A DNA stretch of 44,509 bases from JACRFW01 sp964531745 (lineage in GTDB: Bacteria; Patescibacteriota; Patescibacteriia; Magasanikbacterales; GWA2-37-8), in assembly GCA_964531745.1 (NCBI GenBank), contig CAZHFX010000004.1, positions 1 through 44,509 on the forward strand. Reading direction: 5' to 3'. The translations under genes and the position numbers were made by a program. Numbering within the stretch: position 1 is the stretch's first letter; each line of letters opens with the position of its first letter. The notes under the pieces were generated by a model. The model saw only the letters and a list, made by a program, of their open reading frames with translations. It had not been told where the DNA came from and did no database searches. Below are positions 7,857-16,842 of the stretch, piece after piece.

Positions 7857-8417
7857 TTATTGATTCTCCGTTTGAATTTTCAGCACTTGTTCGCGCGCCA
7901 GCGCCCAAGCCGCCAAAGTTTTGCCGTCCCAAATCTGGCCCTGGCGAATCATATCTTCAAACTCGTCTACTCTCCGCTCAATAACTTCAATGGATTCTTC
8001 AACGTCTAAATTTTGTTTACCAGAAAAAACCGCTCCGTGAGCCACAAAAATATGAATAGGATTGATGAAATAGGCATTCATTGGTTCAAATCCAGCGACA
8101 CTGACAAAGTCATCGGCTTGATACCCTGTTTCCTCCAACAATTCCCTTTTAACCGCGGCTAGAGAAGATTCTCCAGCCTCCATAGCGCCGGCGGGAAACT
8201 CAATGGAGAGCTTATCCAACAAATACCGATATTGCACTACCAGCACCAATTTGCCGTCGGCAGTCACCGGAATAGCCAGCGCCGCCCCGGGCTTCTCGCC
8301 GTAAAAATATTCCGCCGGAGTGCCATTCGGCAAAGAGCACACGTCATGCTTATAAAGCCAGCGAGAATTTTGATGAAGAATTTCAGATGAAATTTTTTTC
8401 AAATGACGAGTAGTCAT
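7857..8417 (-). CDS. NUDIX hydrolase (ADP-ribose pyrophosphatase-like)
   Basis: This 186-residue protein carries a complete Nudix box, GAMEAGESSLAAVKRELLEE then TGY, matching GX5EX7REUXEEXGU. The surrounding sequence, with QYRYLLDKLSIEFPAG before the box and NAYFINPIHIFVA after it, is typical of ADP-sugar pyrophosphatases. These hydrolyse ADP-ribose or related nucleotide sugars to AMP and a sugar phosphate. The start overlaps the stop of the upstream HIT gene by 4 bp, indicating coupled translation. The protein is cytoplasmic. Confidence 0.88.
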   Translation of the reverse strand: MTTRHLKKISSEILHQNSRWLYKHDVCSLPNGTPAEYFYGEKPGAALAIPVTADGKLVLVVQYRYLLDKLSIEFPAGAMEAGESSLAAVKRELLEETGYQADDFVSVAGFEPMNAYFINPIHIFVAHGAVFSGKQNLDVEESIEVIERRVDEFEDMIRQGQIWDGKTLAAWALAREQVLKIQTENQ

Positions 8418-8815
8418 ACAAATAATTTCGCAACCTCTTTAACATCCCCTGATTCTTTGCTTCTCACGATTGAGTGCATTGACCCCCCGCCGTCCCCCTC
8501 GTAGCGCGGAATGATATGCCAGTGAACGTGGCCCACCGCCTGGCCGGCGGCGGGGCGATCGTTCGCGCCAATGTTAACGCCAGCGGGCTGAAGCGCTTGA
8601 TAGACGCGCTCCAATGTTTTCTGCACCCCGCTCATCAGGCGCCCCCACTCTTTAACCCCGATTCCGGAAAGGTCATTAAAATGCGTTTTCGGCACCACCA
8701 CCGTGTGCCCTTTAGCGCAAGGGTGAATATCCAAAAAAGCCAAAACAGCATCATCTTGATACACGGTGTAGTTAGGAATCGCGCCGGCAACGATTGTACA
8801 AAATAAACAGTCCAT
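8414..8815 (-). CDS. HIT family hydrolase (Hint-like)
   Basis: This 133-residue histidine-triad protein starts with the typical CLFCTIVAGAIP (two Cys, possible zinc) and ends with the active-site triad GHVHWHIIPRY. It should be a purine nucleoside phosphoramidase or related nucleotidyl hydrolase, normally dimeric and cytoplasmic. Length and motif spacing agree with the family. It overlaps the NUDIX gene by 4 bp and lies 5 bp downstream of the large membrane protein, so these genes form one operon. Confidence 0.92.
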   Translation of the reverse strand: MDCLFCTIVAGAIPNYTVYQDDAVLAFLDIHPCAKGHTVVVPKTHFNDLSGIGVKEWGRLMSGVQKTLERVYQALQPAGVNIGANDRPAAGQAVGHVHWHIIPRYEGDGGGSMHSIVRSKESGDVKEVAKLFV

Positions 8816-8820
8816 AAATC

Positions 8821-10905
8821 TTATTTAGGATACCACCAAACACCGACATTGCCAAATTGTTTTACGGAAACTGGGCCGGGAGAGAAAAAACTCCCGACGA
8901 ACGCGCATCTTTTCGCGCCGGTTAGACGCAACGCCTCCTGCCAATCAGACGCGGAGGCGGAAAAATTACGATAGAGAAAAACAAGCTCCGGCTGGGAAAA
9001 ATATTGATTGATGGGAAAACCGCCGCCGACAATATCTTTAGAAGAAATCGCTTCCAGCGCTAGCAACGGATACAGATCGGCGATCACACAGCGCCGGGCA
9101 TTATTTTCCCCCTGTTCCCAGACATAGCGCATCGCGGCATACTCGCTGGCGCTCACCGTGCCGGTGTCCGGCCCCAGCGAATAGGCCGCGGTGCTAGCGA
9201 CTGTTAAAAGAAAAACCAGCGACGACGCGACAAATCGGCCTACCTTCGCTCCGCCTTCGTAAAGAGGAAACAAAAATCGTTGCAACCATACTACAAAAAA
9301 AATAACGAGGAACAGCGCCAAGACCGGATCAAGACGGCGGGTAAAAATATTTTCTCCGATCAAAAAATAACGCGCGCCAATATAAGTTAAAAACAACGCA
9401 CCGCCGAAAGCCGCCAACCACTGCTGTTCTTTATTTTGTTTTTTGAGACAAACGACGAAACCAAAACCGGCCGCCGCCAAAAATAACAACATAAAAGCGA
9501 CCAGCCACCAACGCCAGACGGTAAACAAATTTGACACGAACGCGGCCAGAGGCAACTGATTGAAAATAATATTTCCCGTGGCGATATCCCCCGCCTGCGG
9601 ACCGGCGGCCAAATACCAGGCGGACAGATTGCCCACCAACTGTTTGACCTGATGAAACCAATTCAAATCGGGATTAAAGGCGCTATAATGGGAAACGAGC
9701 TCAACAGCAGGCAAAACTAAAGCCACCAACAAAGCCAGGCCAACAATTACAGAAACTCTCAACGAAATATTTTTTACTTTGAGCCTGATAATGAGCTCGG
9801 CCAACACCCAACCCAACCAAAAGAGAATAAGATACAGTGAATAGCCAAAGAAAGACAGCAGACCAAAGACCAGCAGGACTGGGAGCTGGTGCCGGTCCGG
9901 ATCTTGAATTCTTTTGAGAAGCAAAACTACGGATAAAAGCCAAACGAGAAAACCAAAACTTGAAGGCAAAGTAAGCGCCCCGGCGGCTTGCCAAGTAAAC
10001 GGAAGAAAACTCAACCAAACCAAAAATAATGATGCCCGATCGCTCCAGCCAAGCGTTTTCCCTATTTCAAACAAAAGTAGCGGCAAAAGAAGCGACCAAA
10101 GTATGGGCACGAGCCACTTATTTAGCGTGATGAGATCAACATGAGCGGCGCGCGCGATGAACGCCGTAGCGCCCCAGAAAGAACTATAGGCCAAAGCGTT
10201 CACGCTCAAACCGGAGGCGGTGAGGCGATACTTTACCTCCAAAGTGTTGGCCGGGGCGCTAAGTTTTGCCGATTCCAGCGCTCTCTCGGCAACGAGGCGC
10301 TGCTCCACCGCCACATGGCGCCACTGGTCGGCCCCATAGAAAAGCTCGTGGGTGAGCGGCAGATAGCTGTGCAAAAGCAAGGCGTGGACAATACAAAAAA
10401 ATAATACGGCCGAGGCCGAGAGACGGGAAAAAATAAGGCCGCCAAGAAGGAGCGTCGCTAGAGCAAAAACATAAAGGTATAAATGATCAATGGTTTGCCA
10501 CGGCGTGACAAGGTTTCCGCCGCTCCGCGAGCCGTACAACAGATAAAAACCATACCCGGCGAGCGTTAAATATAATATCACCCCCCACCAGGCGCTATTC
10601 GGGGCGGTGAGCTCGGCTTCAACGGTCGGATAGTCAATGGTTATCTCAACCGGAATTTTCACCAACCGGCGCAACGCTAAAATGAAAAAAATATTTACTG
10701 CCAAGATTGTGCCAATGGCCGGTAAATTTAATTTATAAAAAACAACGAAAATACCGGCCAAAAATCCGACGAATGAAAAACTTAAAAATAAACCGACCAG
10801 GCCGGCGCGCCAGGTTTTCTTAAAATGGAAAAGATGGACAAGCAGGGGTTCAACCAAAAAACCGGTAAAAATGAAATATACCAATAAAATAAACGAAAAC
10901 AGCAT
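8821..10905 (-). CDS. Large polytopic membrane protein, possible GT-C-type glycosyltransferase
   Basis: This 694-residue protein is hydrophobic throughout, with at least a dozen predicted membrane helices and a short C-terminal soluble part of about 110 residues. The segment HELFYGADQWRHVAVE in a loop after the sixth or so helix has the acidic-plus-His character of GT-C enzymes, but I cannot assign a family with confidence. It is the first gene of the minus-strand operon and is divergent from dnaB. An envelope glycan or lipid-linked sugar transfer role is only a hypothesis. The start at 10905 fits an extended -10 at 10923-10931. Confidence 0.75.
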   Translation of the reverse strand: MLFSFILLVYFIFTGFLVEPLLVHLFHFKKTWRAGLVGLFLSFSFVGFLAGIFVVFYKLNLPAIGTILAVNIFFILALRRLVKIPVEITIDYPTVEAELTAPNSAWWGVILYLTLAGYGFYLLYGSRSGGNLVTPWQTIDHLYLYVFALATLLLGGLIFSRLSASAVLFFCIVHALLLHSYLPLTHELFYGADQWRHVAVEQRLVAERALESAKLSAPANTLEVKYRLTASGLSVNALAYSSFWGATAFIARAAHVDLITLNKWLVPILWSLLLPLLLFEIGKTLGWSDRASLFLVWLSFLPFTWQAAGALTLPSSFGFLVWLLSVVLLLKRIQDPDRHQLPVLLVFGLLSFFGYSLYLILFWLGWVLAELIIRLKVKNISLRVSVIVGLALLVALVLPAVELVSHYSAFNPDLNWFHQVKQLVGNLSAWYLAAGPQAGDIATGNIIFNQLPLAAFVSNLFTVWRWWLVAFMLLFLAAAGFGFVVCLKKQNKEQQWLAAFGGALFLTYIGARYFLIGENIFTRRLDPVLALFLVIFFVVWLQRFLFPLYEGGAKVGRFVASSLVFLLTVASTAAYSLGPDTGTVSASEYAAMRYVWEQGENNARRCVIADLYPLLALEAISSKDIVGGGFPINQYFSQPELVFLYRNFSASASDWQEALRLTGAKRCAFVGSFFSPGPVSVKQFGNVGVWWYPK

Positions 10906-10922
10906 AGAATCGGCTTGTTCCC

Positions 10923-10931
10923 AGTATAACA
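10923..10931 (-). promoter_or_regulatory. Extended -10 promoter of the 10905-3663 operon
   Basis: TGTTATACT on the minus strand matches TGn-TATACT. Transcription would begin near 10916, leaving a leader of about 11 nt. A clear -35 at 17 bp is lacking, as is usual with extended -10 elements. Confidence 0.5.
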
Positions 10932-10998
10932 GGTTTTAGAGAAAAGAGAAGCAAAAAAAACTGCGCACTGCCTCCTCACATTTTTTCCCCATCAGCCC

Positions 10999-11027
10999 TT
11001 GTAGAAAAGAAACGCTTCGGTTACTAT
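10999..11027 (+). promoter_or_regulatory. Promoter of the dnaB operon
   Basis: TTGTAG (10999-11004), 17 bp, then TACTAT (11022-11027), with start of transcription near 11034 and a leader of about 14 nt. It lies back to back with the minus-strand operon promoter. Confidence 0.5.
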
Positions 11028-11047
11028 AAGGGGACTTAAGGCTTGCT

Positions 11048-12514
11048 ATGTCTATTGATGATATCGGAAAAATTCCGCCGCAAAGTTTGGAAGCAGAAAT
11101 GTCATTTTTAGGGTCGCTCCTGATTGATAAAGACGCCATGCTCAAAGTGGCCGACATGGTGCGCGCGGAAGATTTTTATAAAGACGCGCACGCGAAAATT
11201 TTTGAAACGATTTTGGAGCTGTATGCCAAGAACGAACCGCTGGACCTCCTCACTTTGAGCAACCGCCTTCAAGAAAAAAACCATCTAGAAAATGTGGGCG
11301 GACGCGCGTATTTAGCGGCGTTAACAAACACTGTGCCAACCGCTTCAAACGTGGCGCATTACGCGAACATCGTGCACCGCAAGGCGACCAGGCGGCGTCT
11401 CTTAACCGCGTCCCAGGAAATTACCCGCCTCTCTTACCAAGAAGAAATGGACGACTTGGAGCGCATTTTGGACGAAGCACAACAGCACCTTTTTGGTGTT
11501 TCCCAAATCTATTTCAAACAAGCCTTCACCCCGATTCGCGGGGTTCTAGCCGATGCCTTTGACCGTATTGACGAACTTCATAAAAACAAAGGGCAGTTGC
11601 GTGGCATGCCCACCGGTTTTCGCAGTTTGGATAATCTTTTAGCCGGCCTGCAGAAATCTGATTTGGTTATTTTGGCCGCCCGGCCGTCAGTAGGTAAAAC
11701 TTCGCTGGCGCTGGATATGGTGCGCCATATCGCCACCAAGCAAAAAGTGCCTGTGGGGCTATTCTCGCTGGAAATGAGCAAAGAACAGCTGGTGGATAGG
11801 CTTCTTTGCTCGGAGGCCAACGTGGATTTATGGAAAATGAGAACCGGGCGCTTATCCGACCGACCCGAGGACGACGATTTCCCGCGCATTGGCCATGCCA
11901 TTGGCATCTTATCCGAAGCGCCTATTTTTATTGACGATTCGCCCAACATTAATATCATGCAAATCCGCACCAAGTCCCGCCGGCTCCAAGCCGAACACGG
12001 GCTCGGGCTAATAGTGATTGACTATTTGCAATTGATGGAATCAGGAAGCAATGGCAACAGCGACAATCGCGTCCAAGAGGTGGCGGAAATAACGCGCGGC
12101 CTTAAAGGCATCGCTCGCGAACTGAATATACCGGTTTTGGCGCTCTCCCAGCTTTCGCGCGTGGTGGAACAAAGCAAACCGGCTATTCCAAAGCTGTCGC
12201 ACCTGCGCGAATCCGGTTCCATTGAACAGGATGCCGACGTGGTGCTATTTATCTACCGCAAATCGGCCGACCGCAACTACCGCTCCGAAGATATAGCGCC
12301 CGACGAACGCAGTATCGCGGAGGTGCATATAGCCAAGCACCGCAATGGCCCGACTGGCATGGTAAAAGTGGCTTTCAACGAGGCTTTCGCGTCTTTCCGT
12401 AGTCTAGAAACCGGCTTTACCGACCCGGGCGGCGCGCCCGCGTCGCTGAAACCGAAATCGGCATTTACACCACAGCCAGCCCAACAAAATTCCAACGAGA
12501 TACCACAGTTTTAA
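11048..12514 (+). CDS. dnaB: Replicative DNA helicase DnaB
   Basis: This 488-residue protein matches DnaB along its whole length. The N-terminal domain begins IPPQSLEAEMSFLGSLL. The RecA-like C-terminal domain has Walker A ARPSVGKTSLALD (near residue 213), the SLEMSKEQL motif, Walker B LIVIDYLQLM and the DNA-binding segment LSQLSRVVEQ. It is the hexameric 5'-3' helicase of the replisome. There is no intein. It heads an operon with ybaB and recR, a DNA-metabolism cluster. The C-terminal 30 residues are a flexible Pro/Gln-rich tail. Confidence 0.97.
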   Translation: MSIDDIGKIPPQSLEAEMSFLGSLLIDKDAMLKVADMVRAEDFYKDAHAKIFETILELYAKNEPLDLLTLSNRLQEKNHLENVGGRAYLAALTNTVPTASNVAHYANIVHRKATRRRLLTASQEITRLSYQEEMDDLERILDEAQQHLFGVSQIYFKQAFTPIRGVLADAFDRIDELHKNKGQLRGMPTGFRSLDNLLAGLQKSDLVILAARPSVGKTSLALDMVRHIATKQKVPVGLFSLEMSKEQLVDRLLCSEANVDLWKMRTGRLSDRPEDDDFPRIGHAIGILSEAPIFIDDSPNINIMQIRTKSRRLQAEHGLGLIVIDYLQLMESGSNGNSDNRVQEVAEITRGLKGIARELNIPVLALSQLSRVVEQSKPAIPKLSHLRESGSIEQDADVVLFIYRKSADRNYRSEDIAPDERSIAEVHIAKHRNGPTGMVKVAFNEAFASFRSLETGFTDPGGAPASLKPKSAFTPQPAQQNSNEIPQF

Positions 12515-12531
12515 AATTAAAAATAAAATCT

Positions 12532-12843
12532 ATGTCCATGTTCAGCAAACTCAAACAGTTTAAAGACCTGCGCGAGCAGGGTAAAAAATATCAGAATGCC
12601 ATGAGCGGCGAATCTGTCACCGCCCGCGCCAGCGGCGATAGCGTAGTTTTGACAATGGACGGCAATCTAGGGCTGACCGGGCTCGCGATCGCGCCGGAGA
12701 TGCTCGCGCCGGATAAAAAAATAAAACTGGAAAACGCCATTAAAGAAGCCCACGCTGATGCCTTGAAAAAAATACAACGCATTATCGCCGGCAAGATGCA
12801 GGGCATGGGCGGGTTCCCCGGCCTGGGCGGCGACAAGAAATAG
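12532..12843 (+). CDS. ybaB: YbaB/EbfC nucleoid-associated protein
   Basis: This 103-residue protein has the YbaB/EbfC pattern: an amphipathic N-terminal helix (MFSKLKQFKDLREQGKKYQ), a beta hairpin containing DGNLGLTGLAI, a C-terminal helix with KIKLENAIKEAHADALKKIQ, and a Gly/Met-rich tail. These proteins form DNA-clamping dimers and are very often encoded directly before recR, as here (2 bp gap). Either ATG (codon 1 or 3) could be the start. Confidence 0.93.
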   Translation: MSMFSKLKQFKDLREQGKKYQNAMSGESVTARASGDSVVLTMDGNLGLTGLAIAPEMLAPDKKIKLENAIKEAHADALKKIQRIIAGKMQGMGGFPGLGGDKK

Positions 12844-12845
12844 GT

Positions 12846-13439
12846 ATGTATTCTCCGTCCATCAGCCGCCTTATTACCGCATTAAAAAAACTGCCGTCGG
12901 TTGGCGAGCGCACCGCGGAGCGTTTTGTGTTCCATTGGCTGAAATCGGGGAAAAAGGAAGTAACGGAGCTCATGCTCGCTCTTAAAGACGTGATTGAAAC
13001 GGTGCGAAGCTGTGAGGTGTGCTGGAACTTTAGCGACACGAGCCCGTGCGCTGTCTGTAATGATAAACAGCGCGACCGCCAAGCTATTTGCGTTGTCGCT
13101 GATTCGCAGGATTTGGCGGCTATTGAAAAAACCGGCGCCTGGCGCGGGCTCTACCATGTGCTCCGCGCGCTACTTGACGTTACCGATGAAGAGAGTCTGG
13201 AAAAAATGAAAATAAAAGAATTGCTGGCGCGCGGGCAAAAAGCCAAAGAAATCGCGCTCTCGCTAAACCCGGATTTACCCGGAGAAACGACCATGCTATA
13301 TTTAGAAAAAGAACTTAAAAAAAACAACCCCGCTCTCATAATTACGCGTCTGGCGAGAGGCCTGCCGCTCGGCAGCGACCTCACCTACGCAGATGCTATT
13401 ACTCTGGAGAGCGCGATAAAAAACCGGACGAAAAAATAA
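12846..13439 (+). CDS. recR: Recombination protein RecR
   Basis: This 197-residue protein contains the N-terminal helix-hairpin-helix (LKKLPSVGERTAERFVFHWL), the four-cysteine zinc motif CEVC...CAVC near residues 57-72, a Toprim domain starting ICVVADSQDLAAIE and the Walker-like C-terminal segment ITRLARGLPLGSDLTYAD. It works with RecO and RecF to load RecA at gaps. Between the Toprim start and the C-terminal motif the usual LSPLDGIGP segment is not recognisable, and a charged helix (EESLEKMKIKELLARG) replaces it, so that part has diverged. It is the last gene of the dnaB operon. Confidence 0.95.
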   Translation: MYSPSISRLITALKKLPSVGERTAERFVFHWLKSGKKEVTELMLALKDVIETVRSCEVCWNFSDTSPCAVCNDKQRDRQAICVVADSQDLAAIEKTGAWRGLYHVLRALLDVTDEESLEKMKIKELLARGQKAKEIALSLNPDLPGETTMLYLEKELKKNNPALIITRLARGLPLGSDLTYADAITLESAIKNRTKK

Positions 13440-13464
13440 GCCCGTACCAGAACGGTGCAGGGCT
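13439..13464 (+). terminator. First hairpin after recR
   Basis: AGCCC pairs with GGGCT, with an inner GTACC/GGTGC stem. It overlaps the recR stop codon. It has no T tract of its own and probably acts together with the next hairpin. Confidence 0.4.
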
Positions 13465-13475
13465 AACAAACAAAA

Positions 13476-13507
13476 AATCCCCCGATGTACTCGAGGGATT
13501 GTTTTTT
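13476..13507. terminator. Bidirectional terminator between recR and rplU
   Basis: Stem AATCCC/GGGATT with an inner CGA/TCG pairing (13476-13500). It is followed by TTTTTT at 13502-13507 on the plus strand and by TTTTTTG on the minus strand, so it serves the convergent recR and rplU genes. Confidence 0.8.
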
Positions 13508-13514
13508 CTTGTAT

Positions 13515-13820
13515 TTACGCGATCTTTACTTCCGTAAACCGTTGACGCTGACCGTGAACTTTGTGATAACGCACTTTGCGCTTGAATTTCTCCACACGAA
13601 TGGTGCGGCCCTTGCCTTGACGCACGACTTCGGCCGCTACTTTTACCCCACTCAAAAATGGCGTGCCAATTTTGGCATCAGAGCCATCGTCGTTGGCGGT
13701 CAAAAACACGCGGTCAAAGGTAAATGTTTTGCCTTCTTCCACGAGGAGTTTTTCTACTTTTAATTTTTCACCGGTTTTAACAAGGTACTGTTTGCCGCCG
13801 GTAGCAATAACTGCGAGCAT
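13515..13820 (-). CDS. rplU: 50S ribosomal protein L21
   Basis: This 101-residue protein begins MLAVIATGGKQYLVKTGEKL and ends with the KRKVRYHKVHGQRQRFTEVKI tail typical of L21, which binds 23S rRNA domain II. A longer open frame reaches 13886, but its extra 22 residues overlap the promoter -35 at 13881-13886, so the start is set at 13820. The usual partner rpmA (L27) is not next to it. The gene has its own promoter and shares the bidirectional terminator with recR. Confidence 0.96.
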   Translation of the reverse strand: MLAVIATGGKQYLVKTGEKLKVEKLLVEEGKTFTFDRVFLTANDDGSDAKIGTPFLSGVKVAAEVVRQGKGRTIRVEKFKRKVRYHKVHGQRQRFTEVKIA

Positions 13821-13857
13821 AGACTGTGAATTGAAGATTAAAAGATTGTGTGGAAGC

Positions 13858-13886
13858 AGTATATCGGAAAAAGCGTAAATAGTCAA
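13858..13886 (-). promoter_or_regulatory. Strong promoter of rplU
   Basis: Minus strand TTGACT (13881-13886), exactly 17 bp, TATACT (13858-13863). Start of transcription is near 13851, giving a leader of about 31 nt. Confidence 0.75.
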
Positions 13887-13888
13887 GA

Positions 13889-14359
13889 CTACCGCAAAAT
13901 CTCAATGGTATCACCGATTTTTAGCCCATGCGCCTTGATAAACCCGGCCGGAAGCTCCAGAACGAGAGTGGAAGGCAGGCGAGCAAAATAAGGCGTCAAC
14001 TCGGCTTCGCTTTTTCCCCTCTCCGGCGGCAGATTGGGCGCCATATCCACAATGGTGCGGCCGTTGAACCAAATAATATCCAAAGGAAACAGCATGTCGC
14101 GCATTACCATGGTGTGCTGGTCGGCGCTCGGGAAAACGAACAGCATACCGCCGTATCCCCCCATATCTTTGCGATTGCTCCAGCCTTGAATACGGTGCAT
14201 TTTGGTATCCGCCACCAAAACCCTGATCTCTTCTCCGCCTAAACGAATAGTGCGCTTAGTCCAGAGCGAACCGTAGATTTTAAAAACCACGGCCGCGAGA
14301 ATAACGACGGCGATAAGAATAAGATGCCATTTTTTTGTTTTAACCGGGGGCGCAGTCAT
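13889..14359 (-). CDS. DUF192 family protein with N-terminal membrane anchor
   Basis: This 156-residue protein has one N-terminal hydrophobic segment (about residues 10-28) followed by a DUF192 domain. Family features include QGWSNRKDMGGYGGMLFVF, MVMRDMLFPLDIIWFN and LVLELPAGFIKAHGLKIGD. Members are small exported beta-rich proteins of unknown biochemical role, widespread in bacteria and archaea. The start overlaps the stop of the upstream MraY/WecA-like gene by 4 bp, so the two are translationally coupled at the end of the 19986-13889 operon. Confidence 0.88.
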   Translation of the reverse strand: MTAPPVKTKKWHLILIAVVILAAVVFKIYGSLWTKRTIRLGGEEIRVLVADTKMHRIQGWSNRKDMGGYGGMLFVFPSADQHTMVMRDMLFPLDIIWFNGRTIVDMAPNLPPERGKSEAELTPYFARLPSTLVLELPAGFIKAHGLKIGDTIEILR

Positions 14360-15369
14360 ACGCGAGAAGTATTTTTACCACTATACCAGGCAACGACCGC
14401 CATGACGAGAAATAAAAATAAAATGGCGGCGACTTTCTCTCTGCTTTGGAGAAATAGGGCCGAGACGCCAAACGCGGCCGAGAAAATATAAAACCCCAAG
14501 ACAATCAGACGCTCGGTAAATCCGCGGTCAAGCAATTGAAAATACAAATGCTCGCGATCAGCCTGAAAAATGGAACGACCGCGGCGAAGACGGACATATA
14601 TAACCCGAGCGAGATCAAAAATTGGTATCGCCATCACCAAAAGCGCGGTGGCTAACTTACCTCCGGAGATTACCGCTAAAACCCCGAGCATAAACCCGAT
14701 AAAAAGACTGCCCCCTTCTCCCAAAAAAATACTGGCGGAGTGGAAATTAAAAATGAGAAAACCCAAGCAACTGCCGGCGAACACCAGCGCGAGCAGACTC
14801 ACGTTGGGTTGAAAAAATTTAGCGCTTCCGGAAAATAAAAAAATCATGATCGCCCCGATGGCAACTAAACCGGTGGCCAACCCATCCATACCATCGGAAA
14901 TTTTAGTTGTATACATCATCCCCATCAGCCAGACGAAAACAAGAATATCGCCAAGCAACCAAGGCAACGGGACGGTTCCGCCGAGCGGATTGGTAATTTT
15001 TGAAAGCCCGAGGCCGCCCGCGACAGCGAGCGCCGCCGCGAATGCCGTCACAATCAACCGCAACCCAGCTGGCAATTTCCAAATATCATCAGCCGCTCCA
15101 AGAAAAATTAACAAAAGACTGCTCAAAAAAACCCACCACAATTTTTCTTTCAAAATATCAAGCCCGACGATGGGATGAAAAATAAGGAGATACCCAATGA
15201 CGAGCCAGAAGGCGGCAAAGATTGCCAGACCGCCGAGCAACGGCACTGGAACAGCATGCCGCTTCCGACCCTGATCAGGCTGGTCAACAACATTGGCGCG
15301 GCGAGCCAAACGACGGACAACAATCGTACCGAGAACGGAAAGACAGAATGAGAGAATAAAATAGAACAT
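14356..15369 (-). CDS. MraY/WecA-family polyprenyl-phosphate sugar-1-phosphate transferase
   Basis: This 337-residue protein has about ten membrane helices. Family motifs are DQPDQGRKRHAVPVPLLGG, LGAADDIWKL (Asp-Asp), KISDGMDGLATG, FLGEGGSLFIG and the cytoplasmic REHLYFQLLDRG, which points to the WecA side of the family rather than MraY. It should move a sugar-1-phosphate from a UDP-sugar to undecaprenyl phosphate, the first step of envelope glycan assembly. Two substitutions stand out: Ser for Asn before the DGMDG motif and Glu for Asp in the GDxGS motif. The start at 15369 was chosen because the longer frame overlaps the upstream gene. Confidence 0.88.
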   Translation of the reverse strand: MFYFILSFCLSVLGTIVVRRLARRANVVDQPDQGRKRHAVPVPLLGGLAIFAAFWLVIGYLLIFHPIVGLDILKEKLWWVFLSSLLLIFLGAADDIWKLPAGLRLIVTAFAAALAVAGGLGLSKITNPLGGTVPLPWLLGDILVFVWLMGMMYTTKISDGMDGLATGLVAIGAIMIFLFSGSAKFFQPNVSLLALVFAGSCLGFLIFNFHSASIFLGEGGSLFIGFMLGVLAVISGGKLATALLVMAIPIFDLARVIYVRLRRGRSIFQADREHLYFQLLDRGFTERLIVLGFYIFSAAFGVSALFLQSREKVAAILFLFLVMAVVAWYSGKNTSRV

Positions 15370-15373
15370 AGGA

Positions 15374-16840
15374 CTACGCGAACAGACCGGCTTTATTTTT
15401 TCGACAGATATAATAAATCGACCAAATACTTCCGGCGGCACCAAGCATGAGAAATGTCAAAATAATTTTTTTGTACCCTCCGCCGCCAGTCAACCATAGA
15501 ATATCCGGCTTTACCCATGGACGCAAGGAGGCCTTTGCCCCCCGCAAAACCACATCACGCTCGCCAGGCACAGTCCAACGAAACCAACTTGGCTCCGAAT
15601 AAACGAACTGATCAGAACCAATTCCAATATAGCCTGACCACAGACGATGATACACGTATTCGTGTGATAGCTCTGGAATAAACCGAATACTGGCGAGCGA
15701 ATCCATATTAACGGAACGCAGGAAAATAAGCTCACGATCGTAATTATACGCCGAACCCAAAAATTGAACATAAATAGCCCCGACTGCGAGCAGTCCGATG
15801 ATGCCCCACATTAATTTAGCCCGTTTGACAGCCCACAGTTCAATTAGCGGCAGATGTAAAAGCGCGATGATGGGAACGAGTTTACGCGGACCCCATGTTT
15901 CATCTGTCCAATAGCTAAAGGGCGCGTTGATGAGAAGTAAAAGAATTAAAATGGTGATGACAAACAGGCCGATCATTGGATCGCGCTTACAAAATTTCGG
16001 CCAGAGAAAAAGCGCCACTACGAGCAGTGGATTGTACAAAAAAATGCTCTTACCGGCAGAAAAAAAGAATCCGTAGAATCCTTCCCACCAATTCCACAAT
16101 TGAAATTCATGAGCGAGTGAATAGGCACCGGAAGCCTGCCCATAGAGCCAAATGTTTAGAGTAACCTGCAACCCGAGAAGCACGATCGCCGGCGCAACCA
16201 AGGGTAGCATAGTCTGACCGAACTTTTTCCAATTTATTTTTTGCCGATCATACATCACAAAAAAAACTGAAACGACACTCGCCAGCAAACCGACACTGCC
16301 GTATGATTTGGTGATGGCGAGATACGCCGCTATGATTCCGACTGTTAAAATTGATCCGTCGCCATCACGCCACCGAAGAAGCGCGAGAAATAATACACTG
16401 ACAAGGAGCCCGGCCTGATATTCCATACCGATGGTACTGTACGGCCAAAGAGAGCTCCCAAAGGCGATCAGGAGTGAAACTGCGACGCTTGTAGTTATTT
16501 GTTTGGTGAGACGATTCAAACACAAAAAAATCATGGCCACTTCAAGAGCCGAATAAAAAAGTGGCACGAGAGTCAAAAAAGTGGAGAGATGTCGCGGTGA
16601 GAAAGCAAAACCAATCAGTGCGAACGGAACATACAGAACGACCGCGCCCAACCCCGCGCGCTTTATTTCATAACGGCCATCAAGCAACGCCAGAGCGGCA
16701 TCCGCTGTTTCTCTTTCATATCCCTGAAAGACACCATGCCAGGTGGCAAGGAAAATAAAAAAAGAAGACAAAAAAAGCAAAAAAAATACTTGCCAGTAAT
16801 GTTTTTCCCAGACACGAGTTTTTTCCATACGGAAAAACAT
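15374..16840 (-). CDS. Polytopic membrane protein, probable GT-C glycosyltransferase
   Basis: This 488-residue protein has about ten to twelve membrane helices. The first periplasmic loop carries acidic residues (GYERETADAALALLDGRYE), the position where GT-C glycosyltransferases hold their catalytic acid. A moderately polar segment of about 110 residues lies near the C-terminus before a last helix. Exact family and acceptor are unclear. It sits 2 bp after the Clp-like ATPase gene and 4 bp before the WecA-like transferase, so a role in the same envelope pathway is reasonable inference. Met1 or Met5 could be the start. Confidence 0.7.
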   Translation of the reverse strand: MFFRMEKTRVWEKHYWQVFFLLFLSSFFIFLATWHGVFQGYERETADAALALLDGRYEIKRAGLGAVVLYVPFALIGFAFSPRHLSTFLTLVPLFYSALEVAMIFLCLNRLTKQITTSVAVSLLIAFGSSLWPYSTIGMEYQAGLLVSVLFLALLRWRDGDGSILTVGIIAAYLAITKSYGSVGLLASVVSVFFVMYDRQKINWKKFGQTMLPLVAPAIVLLGLQVTLNIWLYGQASGAYSLAHEFQLWNWWEGFYGFFFSAGKSIFLYNPLLVVALFLWPKFCKRDPMIGLFVITILILLLLINAPFSYWTDETWGPRKLVPIIALLHLPLIELWAVKRAKLMWGIIGLLAVGAIYVQFLGSAYNYDRELIFLRSVNMDSLASIRFIPELSHEYVYHRLWSGYIGIGSDQFVYSEPSWFRWTVPGERDVVLRGAKASLRPWVKPDILWLTGGGGYKKIILTFLMLGAAGSIWSIYYICRKNKAGLFA

Positions 16841-16842
16841 TT

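Noticed and set aside
13821..13886. A 22-residue N-terminal extension of L21.
   Set aside because: The extension overlaps the promoter -35 and L21 normally begins at MLAVIATGGKQY or similar.
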